This document shows, piece by piece, positions 53,994 through 62,482 of a stretch of 64,000 nucleotides of DNA. The stretch is taken from NCBI RefSeq assembly GCF_000143145.1, contig NC_014313.1:3224001-3288000 (forward strand), written 5' to 3'. The translations under genes were made by a program, and so were the position numbers. The notes beneath the pieces were generated by a model. The model did not search any database. It was not told the origin of the DNA and was given only the letters and a program-made list of their open reading frames with translations. This stretch comes from Hyphomicrobium denitrificans ATCC 51888 (GTDB taxonomy: Bacteria > Pseudomonadota > Alphaproteobacteria > Rhizobiales > Hyphomicrobiaceae). The number at the start of each line of letters is the position of its first letter. Within the stretch, counting starts at the first letter, position 1.

Positions 53994-55964
53994 TTGTACG
54001 TGTTTTATCGACGCCATTTGGCTGCCGCGCCGCTGCGTTCGCTGTTGATCGCCGTACTTTTCCTGTTTCTGTCTCCGGCCATTCAAGCCTCCGCCAAAGA
54101 GGCTTCCGACGGATGCGATGCCTCGGCACAACCTGCTTTGCTCGTGTCGCCGTTGTCCCCTGGGAAGGGCACATCGCTGCGCGTCGTCTTCACGGTCGAG
54201 CAACCGCTCGCAGGTGAGCTTTCGCTGATCGCGCCGGATGGCAGCGTCGCCGCCAAATCGCGCGAACGTCATGGCGGCCCGCCGTATTTCTGGTTCGCCG
54301 AAATTGCGAAGCCGGCGGCGGGAACGTGGCGCGCGACACTCACATCGGACGAGTCCGCTTCAGCGTGCAGCAAGATTACGCGCGATATCGTTGTCGGCAA
54401 CACCGCGAAGGCTGCTTCGCAAAGCTCCGAAAAAAGTGTTTGGCCGGTGCGTCAGGCATGGAACCGCAAAACTGAAAATCTGTACTCGGCCTGGATCGAA
54501 AAGCTCTTCGATGCGCCGATCGATGAAGCGCTGTCATGGCCCGCGCTTCACGATGTGCTGCGCGATCAGTCCCGGAATGTCCTGTTCGATCATCTGGGGC
54601 TTGGCGAGGATCGCAAAGGTCTGATTATCCGTCCCGACTGCGCGGACCTTCCGTATTTTCTGCGAGCCTATTTCGCGTTCAAGATGGGCTTGCCGTTCGG
54701 ATATTCGAAATGCTCACGCGGCGGCGGCGGCAATCCCCCGCGATGCACACAGTGGTGGAACATCCAAAAAGAAGATCCGCGCTTCGGCAATGAGGAGCAG
54801 AAAGTTGCCGAGGCCAAGCCCGGTCTGATCTCCGGACTTTTCGAAACCGTGTCCGCGAAGATTTCGACGGCGCGCGGCAAATCCCGGCCGCCGGGGTTGG
54901 TGCCGGGCTTCGGTTATTACTTGCGATCGACGCTTGCGAACGCCGTGCACTCGGGCGGCGGACGGACAGCGGCGGATGACGACAAGACCGATTACTATCC
55001 GGTCGCGCTGAAGGAAGAGACCCTGCGTCCCGGAACGATCTATGCCGACCCTTACGGGCATGTTCTGGTGCTCGTGAAGCGCGTGGCGCAGACCAGCGAG
55101 GCCGCAGGCATATTCCTTGCCGTCGATGGCCAGCCGGACGGAACGGTCGCGCGCAAGCGCTTCTGGCGCGGCAATTTCCTGTTCGCGCAAAATCCGTCGC
55201 TCGGCAGCCCGGGCTTCAAACGCTTCCGTCCGATCGTCGCCGATAAATCCGGTGGCCTCCGACGTCTCACCAACGCCGAGATCGTCAACGATGCGGACTA
55301 CGGCGACTTTTCCCTGGAACAGTCGAAGCTCGGCGTCGAGGACTTCTACGATCGCATGGATGACGTGATGTCACCCGCGCCGCTCGATCCGCTGCGCGCG
55401 ATGCAGGAAGTGACCACCGCGCTCGAAGAGCAGGTGAAGACGCGCGTCACATCCGTCGAAAATGGCCGCAAGTATCTGAACGGCGGCGGTGCTGAGGTTG
55501 CGATCCCGAACGGCGCGTCGATTTTCGAGACAACCGGAGCCTGGGAAGATTTTTCGACGCCCTCACGTGATCTTCGTCTGCTGATTGCGATCGACGTTGT
55601 CCGGGGATTTCCGGAACGTGTGGCGCGACGGCCGGAGCGCTACGCGATGCCGGCGGGAAAGAGCGGCGCGGACGTCAAGGCGGAGCTCGATCAAACGCTT
55701 ACGTCCGAATTGGCGACACGGAAGTTTTCGTACACGCGCAGCGATGGCTCGCAGTGGCCTTTGGCGCTCAAGGATGTGGTCGAGCGCACCGCCGATCTCG
55801 AAATGGCCTATAATGTCAACGATTGCGCTGAACGCCGCTGGGGCGCGCCGAGCAAAAGCGACGAGGCGGCAACGTGCAAGAAGCAGGCGTCGGCTGCGCA
55901 AAGACAGAAGATGGCGGAGTATCGGCCGTGGTTCCACGAGCGGCGGCGGCCCGCGCGGGACTAG
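53994..55964 (+). CDS. Exported protein with possible NlpC/P60-like Cys-His site
   Basis: About 656 aa from TTG 53994; GTG 54000 is an alternative start, and GGGGGGA precedes both. N-terminal signal segment (LRSLLIAVLFLFLSPAIQASA). Residues 45-135 look like an Ig-like beta domain (TSLRVVFTVEQPLAGELSLI and GTWRATLTSDESA). The central part has a Cys at about 216 in IIRPDCADLPYFLRAYFAFKMGLPF (pieces), and a His at about 356 in LRPGTIYADPYGHVLVLVKRV, the Cys...His order of NlpC/P60-type peptidases. No family was recognised with certainty; a periplasmic amidase or peptidase role is inference. Confidence 0.78.
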   Translation: MYVFYRRHLAAAPLRSLLIAVLFLFLSPAIQASAKEASDGCDASAQPALLVSPLSPGKGTSLRVVFTVEQPLAGELSLIAPDGSVAAKSRERHGGPPYFWFAEIAKPAAGTWRATLTSDESASACSKITRDIVVGNTAKAASQSSEKSVWPVRQAWNRKTENLYSAWIEKLFDAPIDEALSWPALHDVLRDQSRNVLFDHLGLGEDRKGLIIRPDCADLPYFLRAYFAFKMGLPFGYSKCSRGGGGNPPRCTQWWNIQKEDPRFGNEEQKVAEAKPGLISGLFETVSAKISTARGKSRPPGLVPGFGYYLRSTLANAVHSGGGRTAADDDKTDYYPVALKEETLRPGTIYADPYGHVLVLVKRVAQTSEAAGIFLAVDGQPDGTVARKRFWRGNFLFAQNPSLGSPGFKRFRPIVADKSGGLRRLTNAEIVNDADYGDFSLEQSKLGVEDFYDRMDDVMSPAPLDPLRAMQEVTTALEEQVKTRVTSVENGRKYLNGGGAEVAIPNGASIFETTGAWEDFSTPSRDLRLLIAIDVVRGFPERVARRPERYAMPAGKSGADVKAELDQTLTSELATRKFSYTRSDGSQWPLALKDVVERTADLEMAYNVNDCAERRWGAPSKSDEAATCKKQASAAQRQKMAEYRPWFHERRRPARD

Positions 55965-56012
55965 ATTTGAAGATCTTCGAATCGTGCATGCAGGAGGGCG
56001 AAGGCGCCCGTC

Positions 56013-56837
56013 GTGACTAAGTTTATCCTTTCCGAACTTCGACGCCGCCATGTGCTTGAGCGGCGACCATTGGATTCCGCAACCGAGGCGGCACTCCTCG
56101 CCGATCCGCGACCCGGCGCAAAGGCTATCCTGAACGCAATTGCGCGACGGCATTTCGACAGCCGATCGGAAGGGCAGCGCATTCGCAAGCTGCTGCGTTT
56201 CGAGACGTCGCTTTGGAAGACCGGCGTGCAGTTCGTCGCCGGCGTCGACGAAGCAGGCATGAGTCCGCTCGCCGGGCCGGTATCAGCTGCCGCCGTCATC
56301 TTCGCGCCCGGCACGCGAATTGCCGATGTCGACGACTCGAAAAAACTCGATGCGGCGACGCGCGACCGGCTTGCCATCGAAATCAAAGCCACCGCGATCG
56401 CCTGGTCGGTCGGTTTCGCCGAGGTCGAGGAAATCGACCGCATCAATATTTATTGGGCGGGACTGCTTGCGATGCGTCGCGCCGTCGAAGGGCTCGCGAC
56501 GCAGCCGCAGCACGTTCTTATCGATGCACGGCGCATCAAAGACCTCGCCATTCCGCAGCAACCCATCGTGAAGGGCGACGCGAAAAGCCTGACCATCGCT
56601 GCCGCATCCATCCTCGCCAAAACTGCGCGCGACGCCTTGATGCGCAAACTAGATGGCGATCATCCGGGATACGGATTTTCGAAGCACAAAGGGTATCCGG
56701 TCCGCGAGCATCTTGCGGCGCTGACCAAGCTTGGCGCGTCCCCGGTTCACCGCCGCTCGTTCGCGCCTGTGCGGGCAGTGCTTGGCTTGCCGCCGCTGCC
56801 GCCTTGGTCCGAGTCTGCGCGCGAGCGGAGCCTTTAA
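56013..56837 (+). CDS. rnhB: Ribonuclease HII, variant with G-M-S in place of G-R-G
   Basis: 274 aa from GTG 56013 with GGAGGGCGAAGG upstream. A 75-residue N-terminal helical extension precedes the catalytic domain. Metal-binding residues are present: Asp-Glu in FVAGVDEAGMSPLAGPV, Asp in VLIDARRI and Asp in SILAKTARDALM; DHPGYGFSKHKGYP matches the family. The usual G-R-G after DEAG, which contacts the RNA-DNA junction, reads G-M-S. It should cut RNA in RNA-DNA hybrids, possibly with changed junction specificity. Confidence 0.88.
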   Translation: MTKFILSELRRRHVLERRPLDSATEAALLADPRPGAKAILNAIARRHFDSRSEGQRIRKLLRFETSLWKTGVQFVAGVDEAGMSPLAGPVSAAAVIFAPGTRIADVDDSKKLDAATRDRLAIEIKATAIAWSVGFAEVEEIDRINIYWAGLLAMRRAVEGLATQPQHVLIDARRIKDLAIPQQPIVKGDAKSLTIAAASILAKTARDALMRKLDGDHPGYGFSKHKGYPVREHLAALTKLGASPVHRRSFAPVRAVLGLPPLPPWSESARERSL

Positions 56838-57017
56838 CGATACCGATTTGCTAAGACCGCGAGCGACGGGTAAGCAGATCGTTCGCAAGACCCTGGTCGA
56901 GACGGTGAACGAACGATGGGCGGTATCGCCTCCGTATTCCAGCGAGAGTTTGATTCCGTGGCGGGTGGAAGTTGGCATCCGACACGGGCTTGCGCGCGTC
57001 ATGAGCAGCGAGCCAGG

Positions 57018-57620
57018 ATGTTATGGGCTGTTGCGTTCCTGCTCGGGTTTCTGCTCGCATGCGCGACATCCGCTGAAGCGCATACCAAAAGAAAAGCCGC
57101 GAGCACCGCGGGATTGTCCATTCCAAATCTTTCGCACGGCCAATTGCGCGTCATGGCGACGTACAAAAACGCAATTCTCGATCTTGCGAACCGCGAGCCT
57201 CGACCCGATGCTGAAGCACGAACGCTTCAGAACTTCGTCAATCTGCAGTTCACGTATTGTCTGTGGGGGCTCGTTCCAGGAAGCCTTGGCAACGAAGACA
57301 GTCCCTTCAACGGCTGCACGCATGCCTATCTCGCAGCCAGCAAAGCGCTATTGCATCGTCTCGAACGCACTTCGTCCAATCCGTCGCCGGTCCGCGATCT
57401 CGCGATGCGCATCAGCGTCGATATGATCCGCGAGGAATCGGCGCTCGAAATCTGCGCGAACGGAGTCGAGCCATTCAATACGGCCGACATCATCATGCCG
57501 GAGTGGTCCGGCGTGCCTTTCAATCCGATTGTCGTGTTGTATTCGTCGATCGCGTTTCTGGTGACGGCGGGACTGTTCGCGATCTATTTCGTGCGCCGAC
57601 CCCGGTCCGTCGCCGGGTAG
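57018..57620 (+). CDS. Exported/membrane protein of unknown function
   Basis: 200 aa from ATG 57018. Signal segment LWAVAFLLGFLLACATSAEA (Cys at about 16 could be a lipobox), then a helical domain (LSHGQLRVMATYKNAILDLA, RTLQNFVNLQFTYCLWGLVPG) with two more Cys (GCTHAYLAASKALLHRLE and LEICANGVEPF), then one C-terminal membrane segment (IVVLYSSIAFLVTAGLFAIYF). I do not recognise the family. Follows rnhB by 180 bp on the same strand. Confidence 0.68.
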   Translation: MLWAVAFLLGFLLACATSAEAHTKRKAASTAGLSIPNLSHGQLRVMATYKNAILDLANREPRPDAEARTLQNFVNLQFTYCLWGLVPGSLGNEDSPFNGCTHAYLAASKALLHRLERTSSNPSPVRDLAMRISVDMIREESALEICANGVEPFNTADIIMPEWSGVPFNPIVVLYSSIAFLVTAGLFAIYFVRRPRSVAG

Positions 57621-57730
57621 AGTATAAATCAGCGAACACGACCTAGCATCGCAGACCCCGGCCGACGCGTGGACCGACGGCGAACTCAGACGGCAATATT
57701 GATAGACTTTACGTAAGCGGTTGAATTCAT

Positions 57731-57806
57731 TGGTGGAGCCGAGGGGAATCGAACCCCTGACCTCTGCAGTGCGATTGCAGCGCTCTCCCATCTGAGCTAC
57801 GGCCCC
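57731..57806 (-). tRNA. tRNA-Ala (anticodon CGC)
   Basis: Minus-strand 76-nt cloverleaf: acceptor GGGGCCG with CGGCTCC, D-arm GCTCAGATGGGAGAGC, anticodon arm CTGCA-ATCGCAC-TGCAG giving anticodon CGC, T-arm GGTTCGATTCC, encoded CCA (57731-57733). It decodes GCG, which is frequent in this GC-rich genome. Confidence 0.96.
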
Positions 57807-58058
57807 GAACGGGCGCATTTAGGTGGCGAGGCTCGGCGTTGTCAAGGAAGCCGCGCAGCCTCAGGCGCGACGCAAAGGCAGCGAAGGCGACGCGGGCGAA
57901 CCTTGTTTGCGGACGGGCAGCCAACGATTCTGCCGTGGCGGCCTTGGTCGGCGTGCCGTTTACAGCCTTAAGAGTGCCGACCAGGCCGCCAGCCACTTGC
58001 GACCGCAGCCCCGACGGGGCTACATGACGCCCGCGGCAGCCTCACATCTGGATCAACG

Positions 58059-58349
58059 ATGCTCGAACTTCTCAGTTTTATCAGCTACCTCATCACGCTC
58101 TATACCTACATCGTGATCGCGGTCGTGATCGTTTCCTGGCTGATGGCGTTCGGCGTCATCAATGCCTACAACCCGATGGTCCGATCCATCTGGCAGGCGC
58201 TGAATGCGGTCACTGAACCGCTACTCGCGCCCATCCGCAACATCATGCCGAACCTGGGCGGCATCGACATCTCGCCGGTGATCCTGCTGCTGGCGTGCTA
58301 TTTCATCCAAAGCGTCTTGCTGCCGAATATTGCCAAGGCCGTGGCTTGA
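58059..58349 (+). CDS. YggT family membrane protein
   Basis: 96 aa. Two membrane segments: FISYLITLYTYIVIAVVIVSWLMAFGV (pieces) and IDISPVILLLACYFIQSVLL. Family core: NAYNPMVRSIWQALNAVTEPLLAPIRNIMPNLGGIDISP, seen in parts. Related proteins sit beside division and osmotic-stress genes; the precise role is unknown. It overlaps the DUF167 gene start by 4 bp (TTGA), the classic yggT-yggU pair. Confidence 0.95.
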   Translation: MLELLSFISYLITLYTYIVIAVVIVSWLMAFGVINAYNPMVRSIWQALNAVTEPLLAPIRNIMPNLGGIDISPVILLLACYFIQSVLLPNIAKAVA

Positions 58350-58696
58350 GCGCCGGGTCTGAGGCCTCTATCCCGGATCGTAAACCTTGGCGGCACGGCG
58401 ACGCGTGCATTCTTGTCCACTTTCGGCTGACGCCGAAATCCTCCAAGGACGCCATCGAAGGCGTGACTTCCACAAGCGACGGCCCGGCATTTCAGGCCAG
58501 GGTGCGCGCTGTTCCCGAACATGGTGCGGCTAACGCGGCGCTCGAACAGCTCGTCGCGCGCTGGCTCGATTTGCCGAAGCGTTCCGTTTCGCTGGCAAAG
58601 GGCGGGAAATCGCGCCTCAAGGCATTGCAGATCGATGGTGAGCCTGAAGAGCTCGACAGATTATTGGAGATTAAAGCCAGAGAATTACAGCGCTAG
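58346..58696 (+). CDS. DUF167 (YggU) family protein
   Basis: 116 aa from TTG 58346, whose bases overlap the yggT stop; no ATG or GTG is better placed. Core: [42 protein letters not shown] and [24 protein letters not shown] (split), which are the conserved parts of the family. Small soluble protein of unknown function. Followed by folD 19 bp downstream. Confidence 0.9.
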   Translation: MSAGSEASIPDRKPWRHGDACILVHFRLTPKSSKDAIEGVTSTSDGPAFQARVRAVPEHGAANAALEQLVARWLDLPKRSVSLAKGGKSRLKALQIDGEPEELDRLLEIKARELQR

Positions 58697-58715
58697 TGGA
58701 CCAGGGAGAATAGGG

Positions 58716-59603
58716 ATGTCCGAAGCGAAAATCATAGACGGTAAGCAAATTGCCGCGAGTGTTCGTGCCGACGTGGCGGCCGAAGTCGCGCGGTTGCAGA
58801 AGGAGCATGGCCTGAAGCCGGGGCTTGCCGTCGTGCTTGTCGGTGAAGATCCGGCGAGCAAAGTGTATGTGGCGAACAAAGCCAAGCAGACCGTCGAAGT
58901 CGGCATGAATTCGTGGGAGCATCGGCTTCCCGCGGAAACCAGCGAAGCCGACGTTCTTGCGGTCGTCGACAAGTTGAACAACGACCCGGCATGCCACGGC
59001 ATTCTGGTGCAGTTGCCGCTGCCCAAGCATATCAATGCCGAGAAGGTTCTGAATTCGATCAATCCCGACAAGGACGTCGACGGCTTCCATCCGGTCAACG
59101 TCGGGCGGCTCTGGGTCGGCGAGCGCGCGCTCGTTCCGTGCACGCCGACGGGTTCGGTCATTCTTGCGAAGAGCGTGCTGCCGAGTCTTTCCGGGCTCGA
59201 TGCCGTCGTGATCGGCCGCTCGAACATCGTCGGCAAGCCGGTGGCGGCGTTGTTGCTGCGTGAAAACTGCAGCGTGACGATCGCGCACTCGCGCACCAAA
59301 AATATCGAAGACGTCGTCAAGCGCGCCGACCTCGTCGTCGCGGCGGTGGGTATTCCTGAGATGGTCAAGGCGAGCTGGATCAAGCCCGGCGCGACGATCA
59401 TCGACGTCGGCATCAATCGCGTGCCGTCGGAGAACGGAAAGACCAAGCTCGTCGGCGACGTCGCCTACGAGGAATGCGCGAAAGTGGCGGGCGCTATCAC
59501 GCCGGTTCCCGGCGGCGTCGGGCCGATGACGATCGCGTGCCTGTTGCGCAATGCCGCGCAAGCTGCGGCGATGATCGCGGGCGTGAAGTCGGCGTTCGCG
59601 TAA
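58716..59603 (+). CDS. folD: Methylenetetrahydrofolate dehydrogenase / cyclohydrolase FolD
   Basis: 295 aa from ATG 58716, preceded by AGGGAGAATAGGG. Signatures: [20 protein letters not shown] (YVxxKxK with catalytic Lys), [55 protein letters not shown] and [16 protein letters not shown]. It interconverts methylene- and formyl-tetrahydrofolate. In a methylotroph it can also feed C1 units to the serine cycle, although the MtdA/FchA route is usual. Followed by a strong terminator. Confidence 0.97.
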   Translation: MSEAKIIDGKQIAASVRADVAAEVARLQKEHGLKPGLAVVLVGEDPASKVYVANKAKQTVEVGMNSWEHRLPAETSEADVLAVVDKLNNDPACHGILVQLPLPKHINAEKVLNSINPDKDVDGFHPVNVGRLWVGERALVPCTPTGSVILAKSVLPSLSGLDAVVIGRSNIVGKPVAALLLRENCSVTIAHSRTKNIEDVVKRADLVVAAVGIPEMVKASWIKPGATIIDVGINRVPSENGKTKLVGDVAYEECAKVAGAITPVPGGVGPMTIACLLRNAAQAAAMIAGVKSAFA

Positions 59604-59629
59604 GCAAGGCGATAATTCGCAAATTTTCA

Positions 59630-59659
59630 ACGCCGGAGCTATCAGCTCCGGCGTTTTTA
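59630..59659 (+). terminator. Intrinsic terminator of folD
   Basis: Perfect 11-bp stem ACGCCGGAGCT (59630-59640) / AGCTCCGGCGT (59644-59654), ATC loop, then TTTTTATTT. It lies 27 bp after the folD stop and ends the yggT-DUF167-folD run. Confidence 0.96.
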
Positions 59660-59674
59660 TTTGTCCCCGAGATG

Positions 59675-59706
59675 GCGTGGATGGCCGCCTGCGCGGCCAT
59701 GACGGT
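59675..59706. repeat. REP-like palindrome
   Basis: ATGGCCGC (59681-59688) / GCGGCCAT (59693-59700) in the context GCGTGGATGGCC...GGCCATGACG. This layout matches the abundant intergenic repeat of Hyphomicrobiales with a CGTCATGGCC...GGCCATCCACG consensus. A second dyad GCCAATAA / TTATTGGC lies at 59718-59734. Confidence 0.6.
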
Positions 59707-59800
59707 GGGACGGCGAAGCCAATAAATTATTGGCCTCTGCCTCCTTGGGTTAGCAAAGAAGCATCTCTCACGAGCAACGTTTCGCGCGACAAGGAACTTC

Positions 59801-61330
59801 TCAAGCGGCGCGGGATTGGCGCATGGTTTCGCCGCGATAGCTAAGCGCTTCGGCGACGTGCGCACGGCCCACGGTTTCAGAGCCTTCGAGATCGGCAATG
59901 GTCCGCGCAACCTTCATCGTACGATGGAATCCGCGCGCCGACAGGCCCAGCGTTTCGGCGGCATGACGGAGCAGCGCAACGCCGGCTTCGTCCGGCGTTG
60001 CGGTTTTTTCGAGAAGCGTCGTCGAGCAGTCGGCGTTGGTTCGAATGCCTTTGGCGCCGAGCGCCGCGAATCTCGATCGCTGGCGTTCGCGGGCGGCAGT
60101 GACACGGGCGCGAACATCGTCGCTGCCCTCGCTCGGAGGCGGCAGCACGAGGTCCGCTGCCGATATCGCCGGGACCTCGATCTGCAGATCAATCCGATCG
60201 AGCAGAGGACCGGACACGCGCGCCTGGTAATCGGCGGCGCAACGCGGGCCACGGCGGCAGCTTTCGCCGGGAGACGCCCCGCCGCATTTGCACGGGTTCA
60301 TCGCGGCAATGAGTTGAATGCGTGACGGGTACGAAATCCGGTGATTGGCGCGCGCGATGACCGTCTCGCCGGCTTCGAGCGGCTGACGCAGCGCGTCGAG
60401 TACGTTGGGCTGAAATTCCGGGAGCTCGTCGAGAAACAAGACGCCGTGATGCGCGAGCGAAACTTCTCCCGGACGCGGGCGCGAACCGCCCCCGACAAGC
60501 GAGGCCATGCTGGCGGAATGATGCGGAGATCGGAACGGCCGCTCGATCGTCAGCTTGCCGCCGACAAGCTCGCCCGCCAGCGAATGCACCATCGAGACTT
60601 CCAGAATTTCTTCAGGCGAGAGCGGCGGCAGGATCGAAGGCATTCGCGAGGCCAACATCGACTTGCCAGAACCGGGCGGGCCGATCATCAGAAGATTGTG
60701 GCTTCCGGCGGCTGCGATTTCGAGCGCACGCTTGGCGGTTTCCTGCCCCTTGATGTCTCGCAAATCCGCGAGCGAAGTTTGAGCCGGCAGAATGTTCGGC
60801 TTCGGACGCGACAGCGTCTGCGTGCCCTTGAAGTGATTGACCAACGACAGCAGATGCGGAGCGGCCAGGATATCGAGGTCTTCGCTCGCCCAGGCGGCCT
60901 CCGGTCCCGACGCGGCGGAGCAGATCAGGCCTTTTCCCATCTGGTTCGCGCCGATGGCAGCGGGAAGCGTTCCGGGAACGGCGCGGATCGATCCGTCTAA
61001 TGCCAATTCACCGATCGCGGCGTAATTCGCGATTGCATCGGGCGCGATGGCTTCCATCGCCGACATCATCGCCAACACGATCGGCAGGTCAAAATGGCTG
61101 CCTTCCTTCGGCAGGTCGGCGGGGGCGAGGTTCACGGTGATGTGTTTAAACGGGAGTCCTAGGCCGACGGCGTGGAGCGCATTGCGGACGCGCTCGCGGC
61201 TTTCGGCAACGGCCTTGTCCGGCAAGCCGACGATGGCGAATGCGGCTGCTCCGGGCGTCACCCGTACCTGGACTTCGACGGGCCGAGCTTCAATTCCAAT
61301 AAATGCCAGCGTCGAAATCTGCCCGTACAT
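59801..61330 (-). CDS. YifB/ComM-family Mg-chelatase-like AAA+ ATPase
   Basis: 509 aa from ATG 61330 (MYGQISTLAFIGIEARPVEV). Lon-protease-like N-terminal fold (residues 1-170, FAIVGLPDKAVAESRERVRNA in pieces), then AAA+ with Walker A MIGPPGSGKSMLASRMPSIL, Walker B GVLFLDELPEF, NPCKCGGASPG and CRRGPRCAADYQARVSGPLLDRIDLQ (pieces). C-terminal chelatase-like helices (SARGFHRTMKVARTIADLEG). ComM is a hexameric helicase promoting branch migration in natural transformation. comF elsewhere in the window fits, but competence is not shown. Confidence 0.96.
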   Translation of the reverse strand: MYGQISTLAFIGIEARPVEVQVRVTPGAAAFAIVGLPDKAVAESRERVRNALHAVGLGLPFKHITVNLAPADLPKEGSHFDLPIVLAMMSAMEAIAPDAIANYAAIGELALDGSIRAVPGTLPAAIGANQMGKGLICSAASGPEAAWASEDLDILAAPHLLSLVNHFKGTQTLSRPKPNILPAQTSLADLRDIKGQETAKRALEIAAAGSHNLLMIGPPGSGKSMLASRMPSILPPLSPEEILEVSMVHSLAGELVGGKLTIERPFRSPHHSASMASLVGGGSRPRPGEVSLAHHGVLFLDELPEFQPNVLDALRQPLEAGETVIARANHRISYPSRIQLIAAMNPCKCGGASPGESCRRGPRCAADYQARVSGPLLDRIDLQIEVPAISAADLVLPPPSEGSDDVRARVTAARERQRSRFAALGAKGIRTNADCSTTLLEKTATPDEAGVALLRHAAETLGLSARGFHRTMKVARTIADLEGSETVGRAHVAEALSYRGETMRQSRAA

Positions 61331-61390
61331 GCGATGCCCCCACTCCGAGGCAACCCTATCGCATCCCGATGAGGCCGGGCAATTATCCAT

Positions 61391-61419
61391 TTGACAAACC
61401 CAAAGGGATTTCTTATATT
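61391..61419 (+). promoter_or_regulatory. Near-consensus sigma-70 promoter before the transposase
   Basis: TTGACA (61391-61396), 17-bp spacer, TATATT (61414-61419), with transcription expected near 61426 and the transposase ATG at 61448 after GAGGGAT. It is the best promoter match seen in the window. The -35 coincides with the candidate left end of the insertion element. Confidence 0.72.
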
Positions 61420-61447
61420 TTCCTCAGATATTTGAGGGATCGCCGTC

Positions 61448-62440
61448 ATGTCGGCTTTAGACGCAGCACATTTCCACGACGAAGAAGCTGCCTTCGCAAA
61501 GCTCGAAAGTATTGTTTGGCCGAATGGCCCCGTTTGCCCTCATTGTGGGGCTGACAAGCGCATCTACGATTTGAAGGGCGTTCGTTCCAAGCCGAGCAAG
61601 AGGAATCCGAAGGGCGTCGAACGCCATGGCCTGAAGAAGTGCGGAGCTTGCCGTAAGCAATTCACGGTCCGCGTCGGCACGGTCTTCGAGAGCAGCCACA
61701 TTCCGCTGCATCTTTGGCTACAGGCTGTGCATTTGATGTGCTCCTCCAAGAAGGGCATCAGCAGCCATCAGCTGCACCGCGTCCTAGAGATCAAGTATCA
61801 GTCGGCGTGGTTTATGAGCCATCGCATCCGCGAGGCCATGCGCTCGGGTTCGTTGACGCCTCCGATGGGCGGCGAAGGCAGCGTCGTGGAAGTCGATGAA
61901 ACCATCTACGGCCGCGCTTCGACCCATCCAAAGGGCCGCAAGTTCCCGAACAAGAAGCTCACCAACTCGGCGCACAAGAACGTCATTCTCTCGTTGGTTG
62001 AACGCGGCGGCGGCGTGCGCAGCTATCACGTGGCAGGTAGCACCGTCTCCGAGGTCATTCCGATTGTGAACGCCAACGTTCGCAAAGAAACTTTCATCAT
62101 GACCGACAGCGCCCAACTCTATAAGCGCCAGCTTTCGAACTTCGCCAGCCATGATCGGGTAGACCACAGCGCCTACGAATATGTCCGTTACGCCGAAGGC
62201 GCTCCGACCATTCATACCAATACCGTTGAAGGGTACTTCTCAGTCTTCAAGCGCGGCATGCGTGGCACCTACCAGCATTGCGCAGAGAAGCACCTGCATC
62301 GGTATCTGGCGGAGTTTGACTTCCGTTACAATGCTCGCATCGCGTTGGGCGTGGATGATGCAGCACGCGCCGAAAAGGCGCTTAAGGGCATCAAGGGCAA
62401 GCGTCTGACTTATCGAAAAGCTGGTACAGCCGAAGCTTAG
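61448..62440 (+). CDS. IS1595-family (ISXO2-like) transposase
   Basis: 330 aa, full length and uninterrupted. N-terminal zinc ribbon VCPHCGADKRIY ... KKCGACRKQFTVRVGTVFE, then the DDE-type catalytic domain: first Asp in SVVEVDETIYGR, second Asp in FIMTDSAQLY, and the NTVEGYFSVFKRGMRGTYQH block with the third-site Asn/Glu typical of this family. Also ISSHQLHRVLEIKYQSAWFMSHRIREAM (pieces). It moves its element by a cut-and-paste or copy-paste DDE reaction. Its intact frame and strong promoter suggest it is potentially active. Confidence 0.95.
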   Translation: MSALDAAHFHDEEAAFAKLESIVWPNGPVCPHCGADKRIYDLKGVRSKPSKRNPKGVERHGLKKCGACRKQFTVRVGTVFESSHIPLHLWLQAVHLMCSSKKGISSHQLHRVLEIKYQSAWFMSHRIREAMRSGSLTPPMGGEGSVVEVDETIYGRASTHPKGRKFPNKKLTNSAHKNVILSLVERGGGVRSYHVAGSTVSEVIPIVNANVRKETFIMTDSAQLYKRQLSNFASHDRVDHSAYEYVRYAEGAPTIHTNTVEGYFSVFKRGMRGTYQHCAEKHLHRYLAEFDFRYNARIALGVDDAARAEKALKGIKGKRLTYRKAGTAEA

Positions 62441-62451
62441 CAAGAGGCGGA

Positions 62452-62476
62452 CCAAGCCCCATAAGTAGGGGCTTGG
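62452..62476. terminator. Strong hairpin after the transposase gene
   Basis: CCAAGCCCC (62452-62460) / GGGGCTTGG (62468-62476) with a 7-nt loop, 11 bp after the transposase stop and just past the 3' end of the convergent gene. Neither side has a T-run, so it may be a bidirectional stop or part of the element end. Confidence 0.5.
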
Positions 62477-62482
62477 CAATTG

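Larger units (their letters stand above)
61391..62479 (+). mobile_element. IS1595-like insertion sequence (ends approximate)
   Basis: About 1.1 kb around a single transposase gene. Candidate ends are TTGACAAACCC (61391-61401) and GGGCTTGGCAA (62469-62479), which match as inverted repeats at 9 of 11 positions. No 8-bp target duplication is seen at these borders, so the ends are tentative or the insertion is old. It lies in the gap upstream of the yifB gene. Confidence 0.5.
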
